Origin: Kiritimatiellia bacterium
Lineage (GTDB): Bacteria; Verrucomicrobiota; Kiritimatiellia; RFP12; UBA1067
Assembly (NCBI GenBank): GCA_028707675.1
Contig: JAQWAM010000087.1
Span: 1 to 6,190 of the forward strand
DNA length: 6,190 nt
Reading direction: 5' to 3'
The notes under the pieces are model-generated. The model searched no databases. It was not told the DNA's origin and worked only from the letters and a program-made list of their open reading frames with translations. The position numbers and the translations under genes are program-made. Positions 1 through 5,140 of this stretch are shown here, one piece after another. Positions within the stretch are counted from its first letter, which is position 1. Each line of letters opens with the position of its first letter.

Positions 1-1257
1 CTGCGAAGGCTCGACCCGCATCACCGCTGTCTTTTCGTCGATCAGCCCCTCTTTCACCAAATCCGTGCCGATCTTCACCGCCGCCGCCGCCGTACGCTTG
101 CCGTTGCGGGTCTGCAGCATGTATAAGATGCCGTCCTCGATCGTGAACTCCAGATCCTGCATGTCGCGGTAGTGCCGCTCAAGTTTCACGCGGATCGCGT
201 CGAGCTGCTTGAAAACCGTCGGCATCGACTCTTCCAGCGCCGGGTATTGCGCTTTGCGCACGGCTTCCGGAATGTTGCGCGCCTTGGCCCACTCGCGAGA
301 GCCCTTAACCGTGATCTGCTGCGGTGTGCGTATGCCCGCCACCACATCCTCTCCCTGCGCGTTAATAAGATACTCGCCATAAAAATACCGGTGCTCGCCG
401 GTCGAAGGATCGCGCGTGAAAGCCACGCCCGTGGCGGATTTGGCGCCGGAGTTGCCGAACACCATGGCCTGCACATTGACCGCCGTGCCGATCAGTCCGC
501 GGATGTCATTCATAGCGCGGTATTTGATGGCGCGCGGGTTGTTCCAGGAACCGAAGACCGCGTCGATGCCGAGTTTCAGTTGGGTCATGGCGTCCGTCGG
601 AAAATCACAGCCTTTGACGCGCTTGACCATCTTCATATACCGGGAGACGACCTCCTTAAGATCCTCCTCGTTCATTTCCGTGTCCAGCGTGTAGCCGCGG
701 GAACGCTTGACCGCATCCAACTCGTGCTCGAAACAGTGGTGCTCGACGCTCATGACCACATTGCCGAACATCTGGATGAAGCGCCGGTAAGAGTCCCACA
801 CGAAACGCGGATTGCCGGTGCGGACGGTCATCGCCTCCACCGTGGCGGGATTCAGGCCCAGGTTAAGTACCGTGTCCATCATGCCCGGCATCGAGGCCGC
901 CGCGCCGGATCGCACCGACACCAGCAGCGGGTTCTCGCCGTGGCCGAAACTCTTGCCGGTGGCCTTTTCAAGTTGGACCAGCGCCGCGGCCACCTCATCG
1001 CCGATCAGCGCGTGCAGCGCCTTCCCGCCGATCTCGTAGAACTTGGCGCACGCTGCCGTGGTGATGGTGAAACCCGGGGGCACCGGCAGACCCAGACCGG
1101 CCATGTCCGCAAGATTCGCGCCTTTGCCGCCCAGCAAAGGCTTCATCGTCACGTCGCCCTCAGACTGTCCCGCGCCGAAAAAATAAACGTGCTTGCCCTT
1201 GCCCGCCATGCCGCGGCAGGCGCCTGTCTTCTTATTCGTTTTTAAGCTCTTTGACAT
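1..1257 (-). CDS. ppdK: Pyruvate, phosphate dikinase, N-terminal 419 residues (3' end outside window)
   Basis: This cytoplasmic enzyme interconverts ATP + pyruvate + Pi and AMP + PEP + PPi. The visible part is the ATP-grasp nucleotide-binding domain. It shows GGKGANLADM (residues 43-52), SVRSGAAASMPGMMDTVLN (from 114), a run resembling NPRFVWDSYRRFIQMFGNVV, TAVNVQAMVFGN, GVAFTRDPSTGE and EYLINAQGEDVVAGIRTPQ, and near the edge EFTIEDG and LQTRNGKRTA. K45, R116, D368, E370, Q382 and R384 line up with the known nucleotide-site residues K22, R92, D321, E323, Q335 and R337 of Clostridium symbiosum PPDK. The phosphohistidine and PEP/pyruvate domains lie beyond the left edge; the family is about 870-900 residues. 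The ATG at 1257 has AGGGA ten bases upstream. It adds a basic N-terminal extension of roughly 20 residues; M17 is the alternative start but has no ribosome site. The gene follows the EIIA-like gene on the same strand after 181 bp and has its own promoter. Confidence 0.97.
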   Translation of the reverse strand, partial: MSKSLKTNKKTGACRGMAGKGKHVYFFGAGQSEGDVTMKPLLGGKGANLADMAGLGLPVPPGFTITTAACAKFYEIGGKALHALIGDEVAAALVQLEKATGKSFGHGENPLLVSVRSGAAASMPGMMDTVLNLGLNPATVEAMTVRTGNPRFVWDSYRRFIQMFGNVVMSVEHHCFEHELDAVKRSRGYTLDTEMNEEDLKEVVSRYMKMVKRVKGCDFPTDAMTQLKLGIDAVFGSWNNPRAIKYRAMNDIRGLIGTAVNVQAMVFGNSGAKSATGVAFTRDPSTGEHRYFYGEYLINAQGEDVVAGIRTPQQITVKGSREWAKARNIPEAVRKAQYPALEESMPTVFKQLDAIRVKLERHYRDMQDLEFTIEDGILYMLQTRNGKRTAAAAVKIGTDLVKEGLIDEKTAVMRVEPSQ

Positions 1258-1291
1258 TTCCTGTTATTCCCTTTTTTGCAAAACGGCAGTT

Positions 1292-1319
1292 ATTTTAGCA
1301 CAGGCGGCCGATTAGTCAA
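1292..1319 (-). promoter_or_regulatory. Sigma70-type promoter of ppdK
   Basis: On the minus strand, TTGACT (1319-1314) is separated by 16 bases from TAAAAT (1297-1292). Each box matches the consensus at five of six positions. The predicted transcript start near 1285 gives a leader of about 28 bases that contains the AGGGA ribosome site. The promoter suggests ppdK can be transcribed independently of the upstream EIIA-like gene. Confidence 0.65.
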
Positions 1320-1343
1320 ATGCTGCGCTGGGAATGAGTACAA

Positions 1344-1385
1344 AGCGAGCGCGATTCAAGCCTTGCATGCGGACGCGCCGTCGCT
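1344..1385 (-). terminator. Possible weak terminator after the zinc-ribbon/EIIA gene
   Basis: On the minus strand, AGCGA-CG-GCGCG pairs with CGCGCTCGCT to give a 10-bp stem with a 2-base bulge and a loop of about 20 bases. Only a short TTTGT run follows it. It lies about 55 bp past the stop codon of the EIIA-like gene and just before the ppdK promoter, a sensible place for a terminator. The long loop and poor T tract keep confidence low. Confidence 0.3.
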
Positions 1386-1438
1386 AACGATTAAATCCGG
1401 ATAGTAAATTTCAGCACATTCCGGGCTAATCCCGTTGG

Positions 1439-2272
1439 TTATTTTATTGAGTAGCGGGTGGCCTTGGTCAGTGCCTTCCACAACTGTTCGGGCGTCTCGG
1501 CCGCCAGAACCGCTTCACGGTGCTGCTCTTTTAGGAACGTTTCGGTCAGACCGGAAACCAGTTTCAAATAAAAGGCGCTGACCGCCGTCGGGATCGTTAT
1601 GAAAAAAATCATGTTCGCGACGCTGCCGGCGTCGTCGTATTTGACGCCCTTGCGAGAGACCCCGAGGGCCAGGGTCAAGCCGCCTCCCTCCACGCCGCGC
1701 ACGTGCGGAAAAGCCAAGCCGTTCTCCATGGCCGTGCTGAGCACCGCCTCGCGCTCCAAGGCGCTCTGCACCAATTTTTCGACTCCAGACACAAAACCCG
1801 CCTCGTTCATCACCTTGGCCAGCTCCTCAATGGCATCGGCACCGGTATCCGCCTTCAGATCCGCAACCATCAGCGATTCGGCGGAGAAGCGCGATATGCC
1901 GGACTTGCGCGGCTCGGTGCGGCTCGGCATGTCGCCCACCCAACGCGGCGCGTCGCTCTCTTCAAACAAGATGCGCGCGCAACTGGGACAGTTCTGTATC
2001 TGCTTGCGCAGACGCACGGCCTGGACCTGACTGATCGGCATGCGCATTCCGCAGATGGCGCAGCATCCGTTGTACATCGGAGCCATCACTATATGGTCTT
2101 TTTTGTACAGCCGCATATACAGCGATTTGACATCCTGGGGCAACTTGTCGGTAAGCTGGTCGATCGAGTCGTTCAGGTGATCCATGTGGCTGCCGTCACC
2201 TGTGGTCCGGTGTTCGTCACGGATCAACACAAGCTCTTGAAGCTGGTTCAAGTGGTTTATTAAACTTTGCAT
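1439..2272 (-). CDS. Zinc-ribbon / PTS EIIA type-2 (PtsN-like) fusion protein
   Basis: A predicted cytoplasmic protein of 277 residues with two modules. Residues 1-60 are helical and probably coiled-coil. Together with a C4 zinc ribbon (C71-x2-C74 and C95-x2-C98) they resemble the zf-RING_7 / CT398-HP0958 family, in which a coiled coil precedes the ribbon. Residues about 131-277 look like a PTS EIIA domain of the mannitol/fructose/nitrogen class. The motif GLAFPHVR places the expected phosphorylated histidine at H190, followed by a strand-rich segment and MIFFITIP. Such domains accept phosphate from HPr or NPr, ultimately from PEP. No membrane EIIB/EIIC is visible, so a regulatory role is more likely than sugar transport (inference). 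The ATG at 2272 has GAGGAA (2286-2281) eight bases upstream. The next gene on the strand is ppdK, which produces or uses PEP. The ribbon could bind a nucleic acid or a protein; the sequence does not say which. Confidence 0.85.
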   Translation of the reverse strand: MQSLINHLNQLQELVLIRDEHRTTGDGSHMDHLNDSIDQLTDKLPQDVKSLYMRLYKKDHIVMAPMYNGCCAICGMRMPISQVQAVRLRKQIQNCPSCARILFEESDAPRWVGDMPSRTEPRKSGISRFSAESLMVADLKADTGADAIEELAKVMNEAGFVSGVEKLVQSALEREAVLSTAMENGLAFPHVRGVEGGGLTLALGVSRKGVKYDDAGSVANMIFFITIPTAVSAFYLKLVSGLTETFLKEQHREAVLAAETPEQLWKALTKATRYSIK

Positions 2273-2280
2273 GCTGCTAT

Positions 2281-2286
2281 TTCCTC
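2281..2286 (-). promoter_or_regulatory. Ribosome binding site of the zinc-ribbon/EIIA gene
   Basis: GAGGAA on the minus strand lies eight bases before the ATG at 2272 and supports that start. Confidence 0.7.
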
Positions 2287-2299
2287 GCGGATTATTTTG

Positions 2300-2311
2300 T
2301 AATGATCATTA
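2300..2311. promoter_or_regulatory. 12-bp perfect palindrome, possible operator
   Basis: TAATGATCATTA is a perfect palindrome 28 bp upstream of the EIIA-like start codon. It overlaps the -10 box of the more downstream promoter candidate (2308-2336). The position fits a repressor site, but short AT-rich palindromes occur by chance and no regulator is known here. Confidence 0.3.
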
Positions 2312-2336
2312 TGAGCCGTGACCATATTCTGCCCAA
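2308..2336 (-). promoter_or_regulatory. Second, weaker promoter candidate for the zinc-ribbon/EIIA gene
   Basis: On the minus strand, TTGGGC (2336-2331) lies 17 bases from CATAAT (2313-2308). The -10 box is good and the -35 box is poor. It would give a leader of about 30 bases and is overlapped by the 12-bp palindrome. Confidence 0.35.
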
Positions 2337-2349
2337 ACTGTGATTTGGT

Positions 2350-2378
2350 ATTATTGCTTAATGATATGCAGGTGTCAA
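2350..2378 (-). promoter_or_regulatory. Sigma70-type promoter of the zinc-ribbon/EIIA gene
   Basis: On the minus strand, a perfect TTGACA (2378-2373) is followed after exactly 17 bases by AATAAT (2355-2350), which differs from the consensus at one position. The predicted leader is about 70 bases. It lies in the AT-rich gap after the LysM gene terminator, so the EIIA-like gene is probably its own transcription unit. Confidence 0.6.
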
Positions 2379-2429
2379 TTAAACGCTGAAAACGAACAAC
2401 AATTCAGCAATTCCCGGGTGAATCGACAA

Positions 2430-2470
2430 ACTAACCGTGCCCCTCCGGCGTGTCCGGGGGCGCGGTTAGT
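2430..2470 (-). terminator. Strong hairpin terminator after the LysM gene
   Basis: The arms 2430-2443 and 2457-2470 form a stem of 14 bp, counting one G-U or A-C pair depending on the strand, around a 13-base loop. The ACTAACCG and CGGTTAGT ends pair perfectly. Read on the minus strand it starts 40 bases after the LysM stop codon and is followed by TTTGTC; read on the plus strand there is no T run. It therefore most likely ends the minus-strand transcript of the two envelope genes. The U tract is short, so termination may be partial. Confidence 0.65.
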
Positions 2471-2509
2471 CTGCCAAAGGCGATTTTACTTTGTCCTTTG
2501 ACCTGAGTC

Positions 2510-3574
2510 TCATTCGGTGAAGTTGACGCTATCGCCGGTACGCATCAAAAGGAATATCTCCTCGATGTCGGCTTTGCGGAAACGCACAGCCCCCCCGTCC
2601 GGCGGCTGATTGAAGGTGAACTCGTCACCGGCGCCTTGCAGCGACACCGCGTCCAAGCCCGGCGCGGTGTCGACGCGGCTCAACGCCAACTCGTGAGTTC
2701 CGGATGCGCCAGAGCGCGGTTGCGCGTTTGCGTGCGGTTTTATGACGCGGCGTTTGACCGTGTAGCTTCCGGACGGGAGCAGTCCCGGCTTGCCGGGGCT
2801 GATCTCGTAGCTCTTGAAAAAATATCCGTTCAACGTGAGCACGGCCTTTTTGGCGCGTTTGAAGACCGTCAGCTCGAAAACCGGGTTTTGCAGCACCCAT
2901 ATCTCGCGGCCGACGCGCAGGCTTTCGGGACGGTCAATGCCGTTGACCTTCAGAATGTAATCGACGGTGTTGCCGTACTGCCGCGCCAGACGGCTTATGA
3001 CATCGCCGGACACCACCTTGTGGCGCGTCTTCTCCGGCATGGGGCGGGCGCCGAAAGTCATGGCGGTGTTCAGGGCGCCGATTTTGCGCTCCACGAAGGC
3101 CCGTATCTCGTCTGCGTCTCGCCGCGTCAGCAAATGCAGCAGGATTTTGCGCGCGCCGGACATGTCATCTGAGTTCTCCAGCTCCGCCACCTGATCCATC
3201 AGCCTCTGCACCTCCGGCGGCAGCTTGCGAGGGGGTTGCGCCATAGCGGCCGCAGTAGCGGCGCGCGCCGTGTCGCCGACCCGGCGGACGGCCGCGCCGT
3301 CAGCGGGTTTGGACGCGGCGTCTCGGGCGCGTCTGGAAAAGAACCAGTGCCTCAGGAATGAAGGCCGCTCGCGCTCGGCCTCGACTTCCGGCAGCCGGTA
3401 GCGCGCGCTGCCCAGCTCGTCTTCTGGCTTGTCCTCCTGCCCGCCGCCGCCGCAGCCGCGGAAGAACAGAGCCGGAAGAACCACAACCATGACCAAGACC
3501 AACGGAACCCACAGTCTGCGGAGATCCGGCCCGGGATTGTCGTCATATTCAATGCCGTATGTTCCGCGCCGCAA
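2510..3574 (-). CDS. Membrane-anchored LysM protein with degenerate L,D-transpeptidase (YkuD-fold) domain
   Basis: The predicted protein has 354 residues. It has a short N-terminal segment, one hydrophobic helix (about 21-38) acting as anchor or uncleaved signal, a charged and Ala-rich linker, and a helical segment (about 118-170). A LysM module follows (about 183-228: RHKVVSGDVISRLARQYG, YILKVNGI, LRVGREIWVL) for binding peptidoglycan. Residues about 232-352 follow the YkuD pattern: strands FELTVFKRAKKAVLTL, then SYEISPGKPGLLPSGSYTV, then a C-terminal VRFRKADIEEIFLLM typical of the stretch after the active site. Where active enzymes carry SHGC-[IV]-R this protein reads D326-G-G-A329-V-R, and the upstream HG becomes Q313-G. 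The catalytic Cys and both His are thus absent, and it is probably a non-catalytic wall-binding protein. The start is TTG immediately after the TAA of the preceding gene, with GAGAGGG eight bases upstream. The next in-frame ATG falls inside the membrane helix. Confidence 0.85.
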   Translation of the reverse strand: MRRGTYGIEYDDNPGPDLRRLWVPLVLVMVVVLPALFFRGCGGGGQEDKPEDELGSARYRLPEVEAERERPSFLRHWFFSRRARDAASKPADGAAVRRVGDTARAATAAAMAQPPRKLPPEVQRLMDQVAELENSDDMSGARKILLHLLTRRDADEIRAFVERKIGALNTAMTFGARPMPEKTRHKVVSGDVISRLARQYGNTVDYILKVNGIDRPESLRVGREIWVLQNPVFELTVFKRAKKAVLTLNGYFFKSYEISPGKPGLLPSGSYTVKRRVIKPHANAQPRSGASGTHELALSRVDTAPGLDAVSLQGAGDEFTFNQPPDGGAVRFRKADIEEIFLLMRTGDSVNFTE

Positions 3575-4237
3575 TTACATCGCCCTCTCACATGCTGATG
3601 CGGCTAAGGCCGCATCATTCGCTCCCGCCATCGCGCGGAGGGCTGACGGCAGGGCTTTTTCAATGTCAATTCGCATGGCGCCGCATGGCGCCGCCACGCG
3701 CTCCGCGAAACGCACCCGCCATGTTACCGGGCCGGCGGTGCCGCACGAGAAAGCCACACGCACGATCCCGTTCTCGGTTTTCGGCTCGTGTATGTAGGTC
3801 ATGGGCTGCTCCGGCGTGTTGGCGTTCGAATAAGCGTCGTCCGGCCGCACCGCAACACCCTCGCCCGGCGCTATGGCCAGCTCGTAACCGTTGCCGCCGG
3901 TGACGGAAGCGGAAACTACAGCCCCCGCGCTCGCGCCGTCGCCAGCCCGTATAAGCAGCACGCAGATTTCGTTCGCGACAACCTCGACCGACCCAGAAAG
4001 CTCCCTAATTCTGGCGTTCCAGCGCACTTCGGCCACTGCGCAAGAACCACGCGCCACTCCGCCCGTCACACAGATGACACTCGGCCGTCCGCCCTCGCAG
4101 CTTGTAGCGACATCATCGTCTGCGGCACACAGGCGTCCGGGCCAGCCCGCCCCGAAGGCTGCCAGAACCATAGCGCCTGCCGCCGCCAGACGGCTCCGGC
4201 TCAATCGAACAATGCTCTGGTAGTCATGCCTTAACAC
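3575..4237 (-). CDS. Secreted cysteine-rich protein of unknown function
   Basis: I do not recognise this 220-residue protein. It has a basic N-terminus (R3, R11, R14, R16), a hydrophobic Ala-rich core (about 17-31) and a likely signal-peptidase site near LCA-ADDD (38/39), so it should be exported. The mature part has seven cysteines (47, 56, 66, 92, 165, 185, 216), suitable for disulfides in the periplasm. It is rich in short beta-type stretches (EVRWNARIREL, SVEVVANEICVLLIRA, VTWRVRFAERV), suggesting a beta-sandwich-like fold. The C-terminus is Ala-rich and helical. The start is GTG at 4237, the first possible start after an in-frame stop, with only a weak AAGTAG upstream; a TTG at codon 12 is an alternative. 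It ends directly against the LysM gene in the same frame and is probably cotranscribed with it. The 10-bp tandem repeat at 3673-3692 leaves the frame of the last 35 or so residues open to question. Confidence 0.7.
   Translation of the reverse strand: MLRHDYQSIVRLSRSRLAAAGAMVLAAFGAGWPGRLCAADDDVATSCEGGRPSVICVTGGVARGSCAVAEVRWNARIRELSGSVEVVANEICVLLIRAGDGASAGAVVSASVTGGNGYELAIAPGEGVAVRPDDAYSNANTPEQPMTYIHEPKTENGIVRVAFSCGTAGPVTWRVRFAERVAAPCGAMRIDIEKALPSALRAMAGANDAALAASACERAM
3583..3589 (-). promoter_or_regulatory. Ribosome binding site deciding the TTG start of the LysM gene
   Basis: GAGAGGG on the minus strand lies eight bases before TTG at 3574, inside the last codons of the preceding gene. It supports use of the non-ATG start and implies translational coupling, because ribosomes ending at TAA (3577-3575) are already at the start site. 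Confidence 0.6.
3673..3692. repeat. 10-bp perfect tandem duplication inside a coding region
   Basis: GCATGGCGCC occurs twice head to tail within the unknown secreted gene. The unit is not a multiple of three, so gain or loss of one copy would change the reading frame of the C-terminal 35 or so residues. With one copy, the frame would instead end at a TAG (3606-3604), about 30 bases before the LysM start. Confidence 0.9.
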
Positions 4238-4338
4238 AGCACTACTTTACCGTTTCAACCCGCTGTCCGCAAGCCCAGCAATTCTACTTTTGGCGAGGAA
4301 GGCGGGATTGCCCAGTCTGTACAAAACTAAATTCAAAA

Positions 4339-4366
4339 TTGACAAGCATAAGTCATAAGTCATAAT
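4339..4366 (+). promoter_or_regulatory. Promoter of the mazEF operon
   Basis: A perfect TTGACA (4339-4344) is followed after 16 bases by CATAAT (4361-4366), one mismatch from the consensus. Transcription should begin around 4372-4375, at or just before the antitoxin ATG at 4375, so the message may have no leader. The spacer carries 7-bp direct repeats that may be the operator. Confidence 0.65.
4348..4366 (+). repeat. 7-bp direct repeats in the mazEF promoter, probable operator
   Basis: ATAAGTC is repeated exactly twice (4348-4354, 4355-4361) and followed by a partial third copy, ATAAT (4362-4366), which is the -10 box. Ribbon-helix-helix antitoxins commonly bind short repeats in their own promoter, so autoregulation by the antitoxin, with or without toxin, is a reasonable inference. 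Confidence 0.55.
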
Positions 4367-4374
4367 ATGGCGAC

Positions 4375-4593
4375 ATGAGACTAACACTATCCATACCCGA
4401 CACGGTGGCGTATCGTTTTCAAGTTGCCGTACCTCCAAGGCAACGGTCGAAATTGGTGGCCCGTCTCTTGGAGCAGGCCTTGGCAGAGCGAGAAGAATCT
4501 CTGGCCGCCTCTTGCCGTGCCGCCAACCGGGACGCGGCTCTTGCTAAAGAAACCGACGAGTGGCAGGCGTTCGACGACGGAGTTACGGAATGA
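4375..4593 (+). CDS. mazE: MazE-type ribbon-helix-helix antitoxin
   Basis: A 72-residue protein preceding a MazF-family toxin and overlapping it by four bases (ATGA at 4590-4593). The N-terminus RLTLSIPD reads as the DNA-contacting beta strand of a ribbon-helix-helix domain, followed by two helices (about 10-19 and 22-41, QRSKLVARLLEQALAERE). The C-terminal part (about 44-72, ending DEWQAFDDGVTE) is polar and acidic with a single Trp. It resembles the flexible tail with which MazE-type antitoxins block the toxin. The expected role is to neutralise the toxin by direct binding and to repress the operon. There is no Shine-Dalgarno sequence before the ATG, and the promoter places the transcript start almost at the start codon. 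The family assignment rests mainly on the toxin partner, because RHH antitoxins diverge quickly. Confidence 0.85.
   Translation: MRLTLSIPDTVAYRFQVAVPPRQRSKLVARLLEQALAEREESLAASCRAANRDAALAKETDEWQAFDDGVTE
4579..4582 (+). promoter_or_regulatory. Ribosome binding site of mazF
   Basis: GGAG inside the end of the antitoxin gene lies seven bases before the ATG at 4590 and favours that start over the in-frame ATG at 4560. The toxin therefore has its own site while the antitoxin has none visible. Confidence 0.5.
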
Positions 4594-4928
4594 GCGAAGC
4601 AACCATCACACGCGGCGACGTCTGGTGGGTCTCTCTTGACCCGACACAGGGGTCTGAGATTAAGAAGACGCGCCCCTGTGTGGTGCTGACCCACAACACG
4701 GTAAACAAACTCCGAAAGACAATCATCGTCATTCCGCTTTCCTCGACCGCCAGCCCACACCCGCCAATCACCGTGCCGGTCATCTGTCAGAAGCGGGAGG
4801 TCGTAGCCGTCATTGACCAAATCCGCGCCGTTGCCAAGCATCGGTTCAAATCCAAGATCGGAATGATCGCACCGAATGATCTCGACGCCATCATCCGAGC
4901 CTTGTCGACTATTCTGGAAATACGATGA
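4590..4928 (+). CDS. mazF: MazF/PemK-family endoribonuclease toxin
   Basis: A 112-residue protein, the usual MazF length. The family cleaves single-stranded RNA at short sequence motifs and stops growth when not bound by its antitoxin. Visible landmarks are RGDVWWVSLDPTQGSEIKKTRPCVVL (residues 8-33), holding the conserved GDV-W and the catalytic Arg at R28 (in TRPCVV). The strand TIIVIPLSST (44-53) has the Ser/Thr segment that completes the active site. DQIRAV (76-81) and a C-terminal helix APNDLDAIIRALSTIL complete the plasmid-maintenance-protein fold. All key positions are intact, so the toxin looks functional. The start is ATG at 4590, overlapping the antitoxin stop, so translation is coupled. 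An upstream in-frame ATG at 4560 would lie within the antitoxin gene and is less likely. No terminator is evident downstream. Confidence 0.94.
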   Translation: MSEATITRGDVWWVSLDPTQGSEIKKTRPCVVLTHNTVNKLRKTIIVIPLSSTASPHPPITVPVICQKREVVAVIDQIRAVAKHRFKSKIGMIAPNDLDAIIRALSTILEIR

Positions 4929-5090
4929 AAGCGCACAACCAGCCCGCCCATGTAAAGCCGCAGCCGCGCCGTGCATGGTGGGCGACGTTCCCGCGATAAT
5001 GATTACTACCGTTCATCCAAGCTGCTTTATCGACAACAGTTATTCCATGTACCCGCCCTTCGGTATGTTGGAATCCTGCGGCATCATCGC

Positions 5091-5112
5091 GACAGGCGGC
5101 AAGCCGCCAGTC
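5091..5112. repeat. 22-bp imperfect palindrome upstream of the esterase gene
   Basis: GAC-A-GGCGGC-AA-GCCGCC-A-GTC is symmetrical except for the A-A mismatches and the centre. It lies 28 bp before the esterase start. It could be a regulator site, or a hairpin in the leader; as RNA the 2-base centre is too tight, so the inner pairs would open. There is no T run after it. Confidence 0.5.
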
Positions 5113-5124
5113 ATAAATCAGCAT

Positions 5125-5129
5125 GAGGA
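5125..5129 (+). promoter_or_regulatory. Ribosome binding site of the esterase gene
   Basis: GAGGA lies 11 bases before ATG at 5141. The in-frame ATG at 5123 overlaps this element and has no site of its own, so 5141 is chosen. It also gives a cleaner signal peptide. Confidence 0.5.
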
Positions 5130-5140
5130 TCCAAAAAAGA

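Larger units (their letters stand above)
4929..5140. other. 212-bp gap without a recognisable gene
   Basis: Between the toxin and the esterase I see no convincing coding region on either strand, no T-tailed terminator and no consensus promoter. The only marked structure is the inverted repeat at 5091-5112. The esterase promoter should lie here but could not be identified with confidence. Confidence 0.5.

Noticed and set aside
172..1245. Long plus-strand open frame of 357 codons
   Set aside because: It lies opposite ppdK, has the Arg/His-rich composition typical of an antisense shadow in GC-rich DNA, and shows no recognisable family, whereas the minus-strand frame is clearly PPDK.
1422..1434. 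CGGG-CTAAT-CCCG inverted repeat just after the EIIA gene stop
   Set aside because: The 4-bp stem has no T run after it on either strand, too weak to call a terminator.
1703..2263. Plus-strand open frame of 186 codons
   Set aside because: Antisense shadow of the zinc-ribbon/EIIA gene, whose motifs are plain on the minus strand.
2590..2596. G7/C7 run as a frameshift hiding an intact catalytic Cys
   Set aside because: Both sides of the run align to the transpeptidase fold in the same frame, and restoring Cys would need base substitutions (GCT to TGT) rather than an indel.
3440..3470. Possible lipoprotein signal at Cys41 of the LysM protein
   Set aside because: The residues before the cysteine (F-R-G) do not fit a lipobox, so a membrane helix or uncleaved signal is the better reading.
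4255..4350. Promoter for the unknown secreted gene on the minus strand (for example TTGTCA-16-TGTACA)
   Set aside because: The -10 box matches at only about half its positions, as do the alternatives nearer the start, so no box could be chosen over chance.
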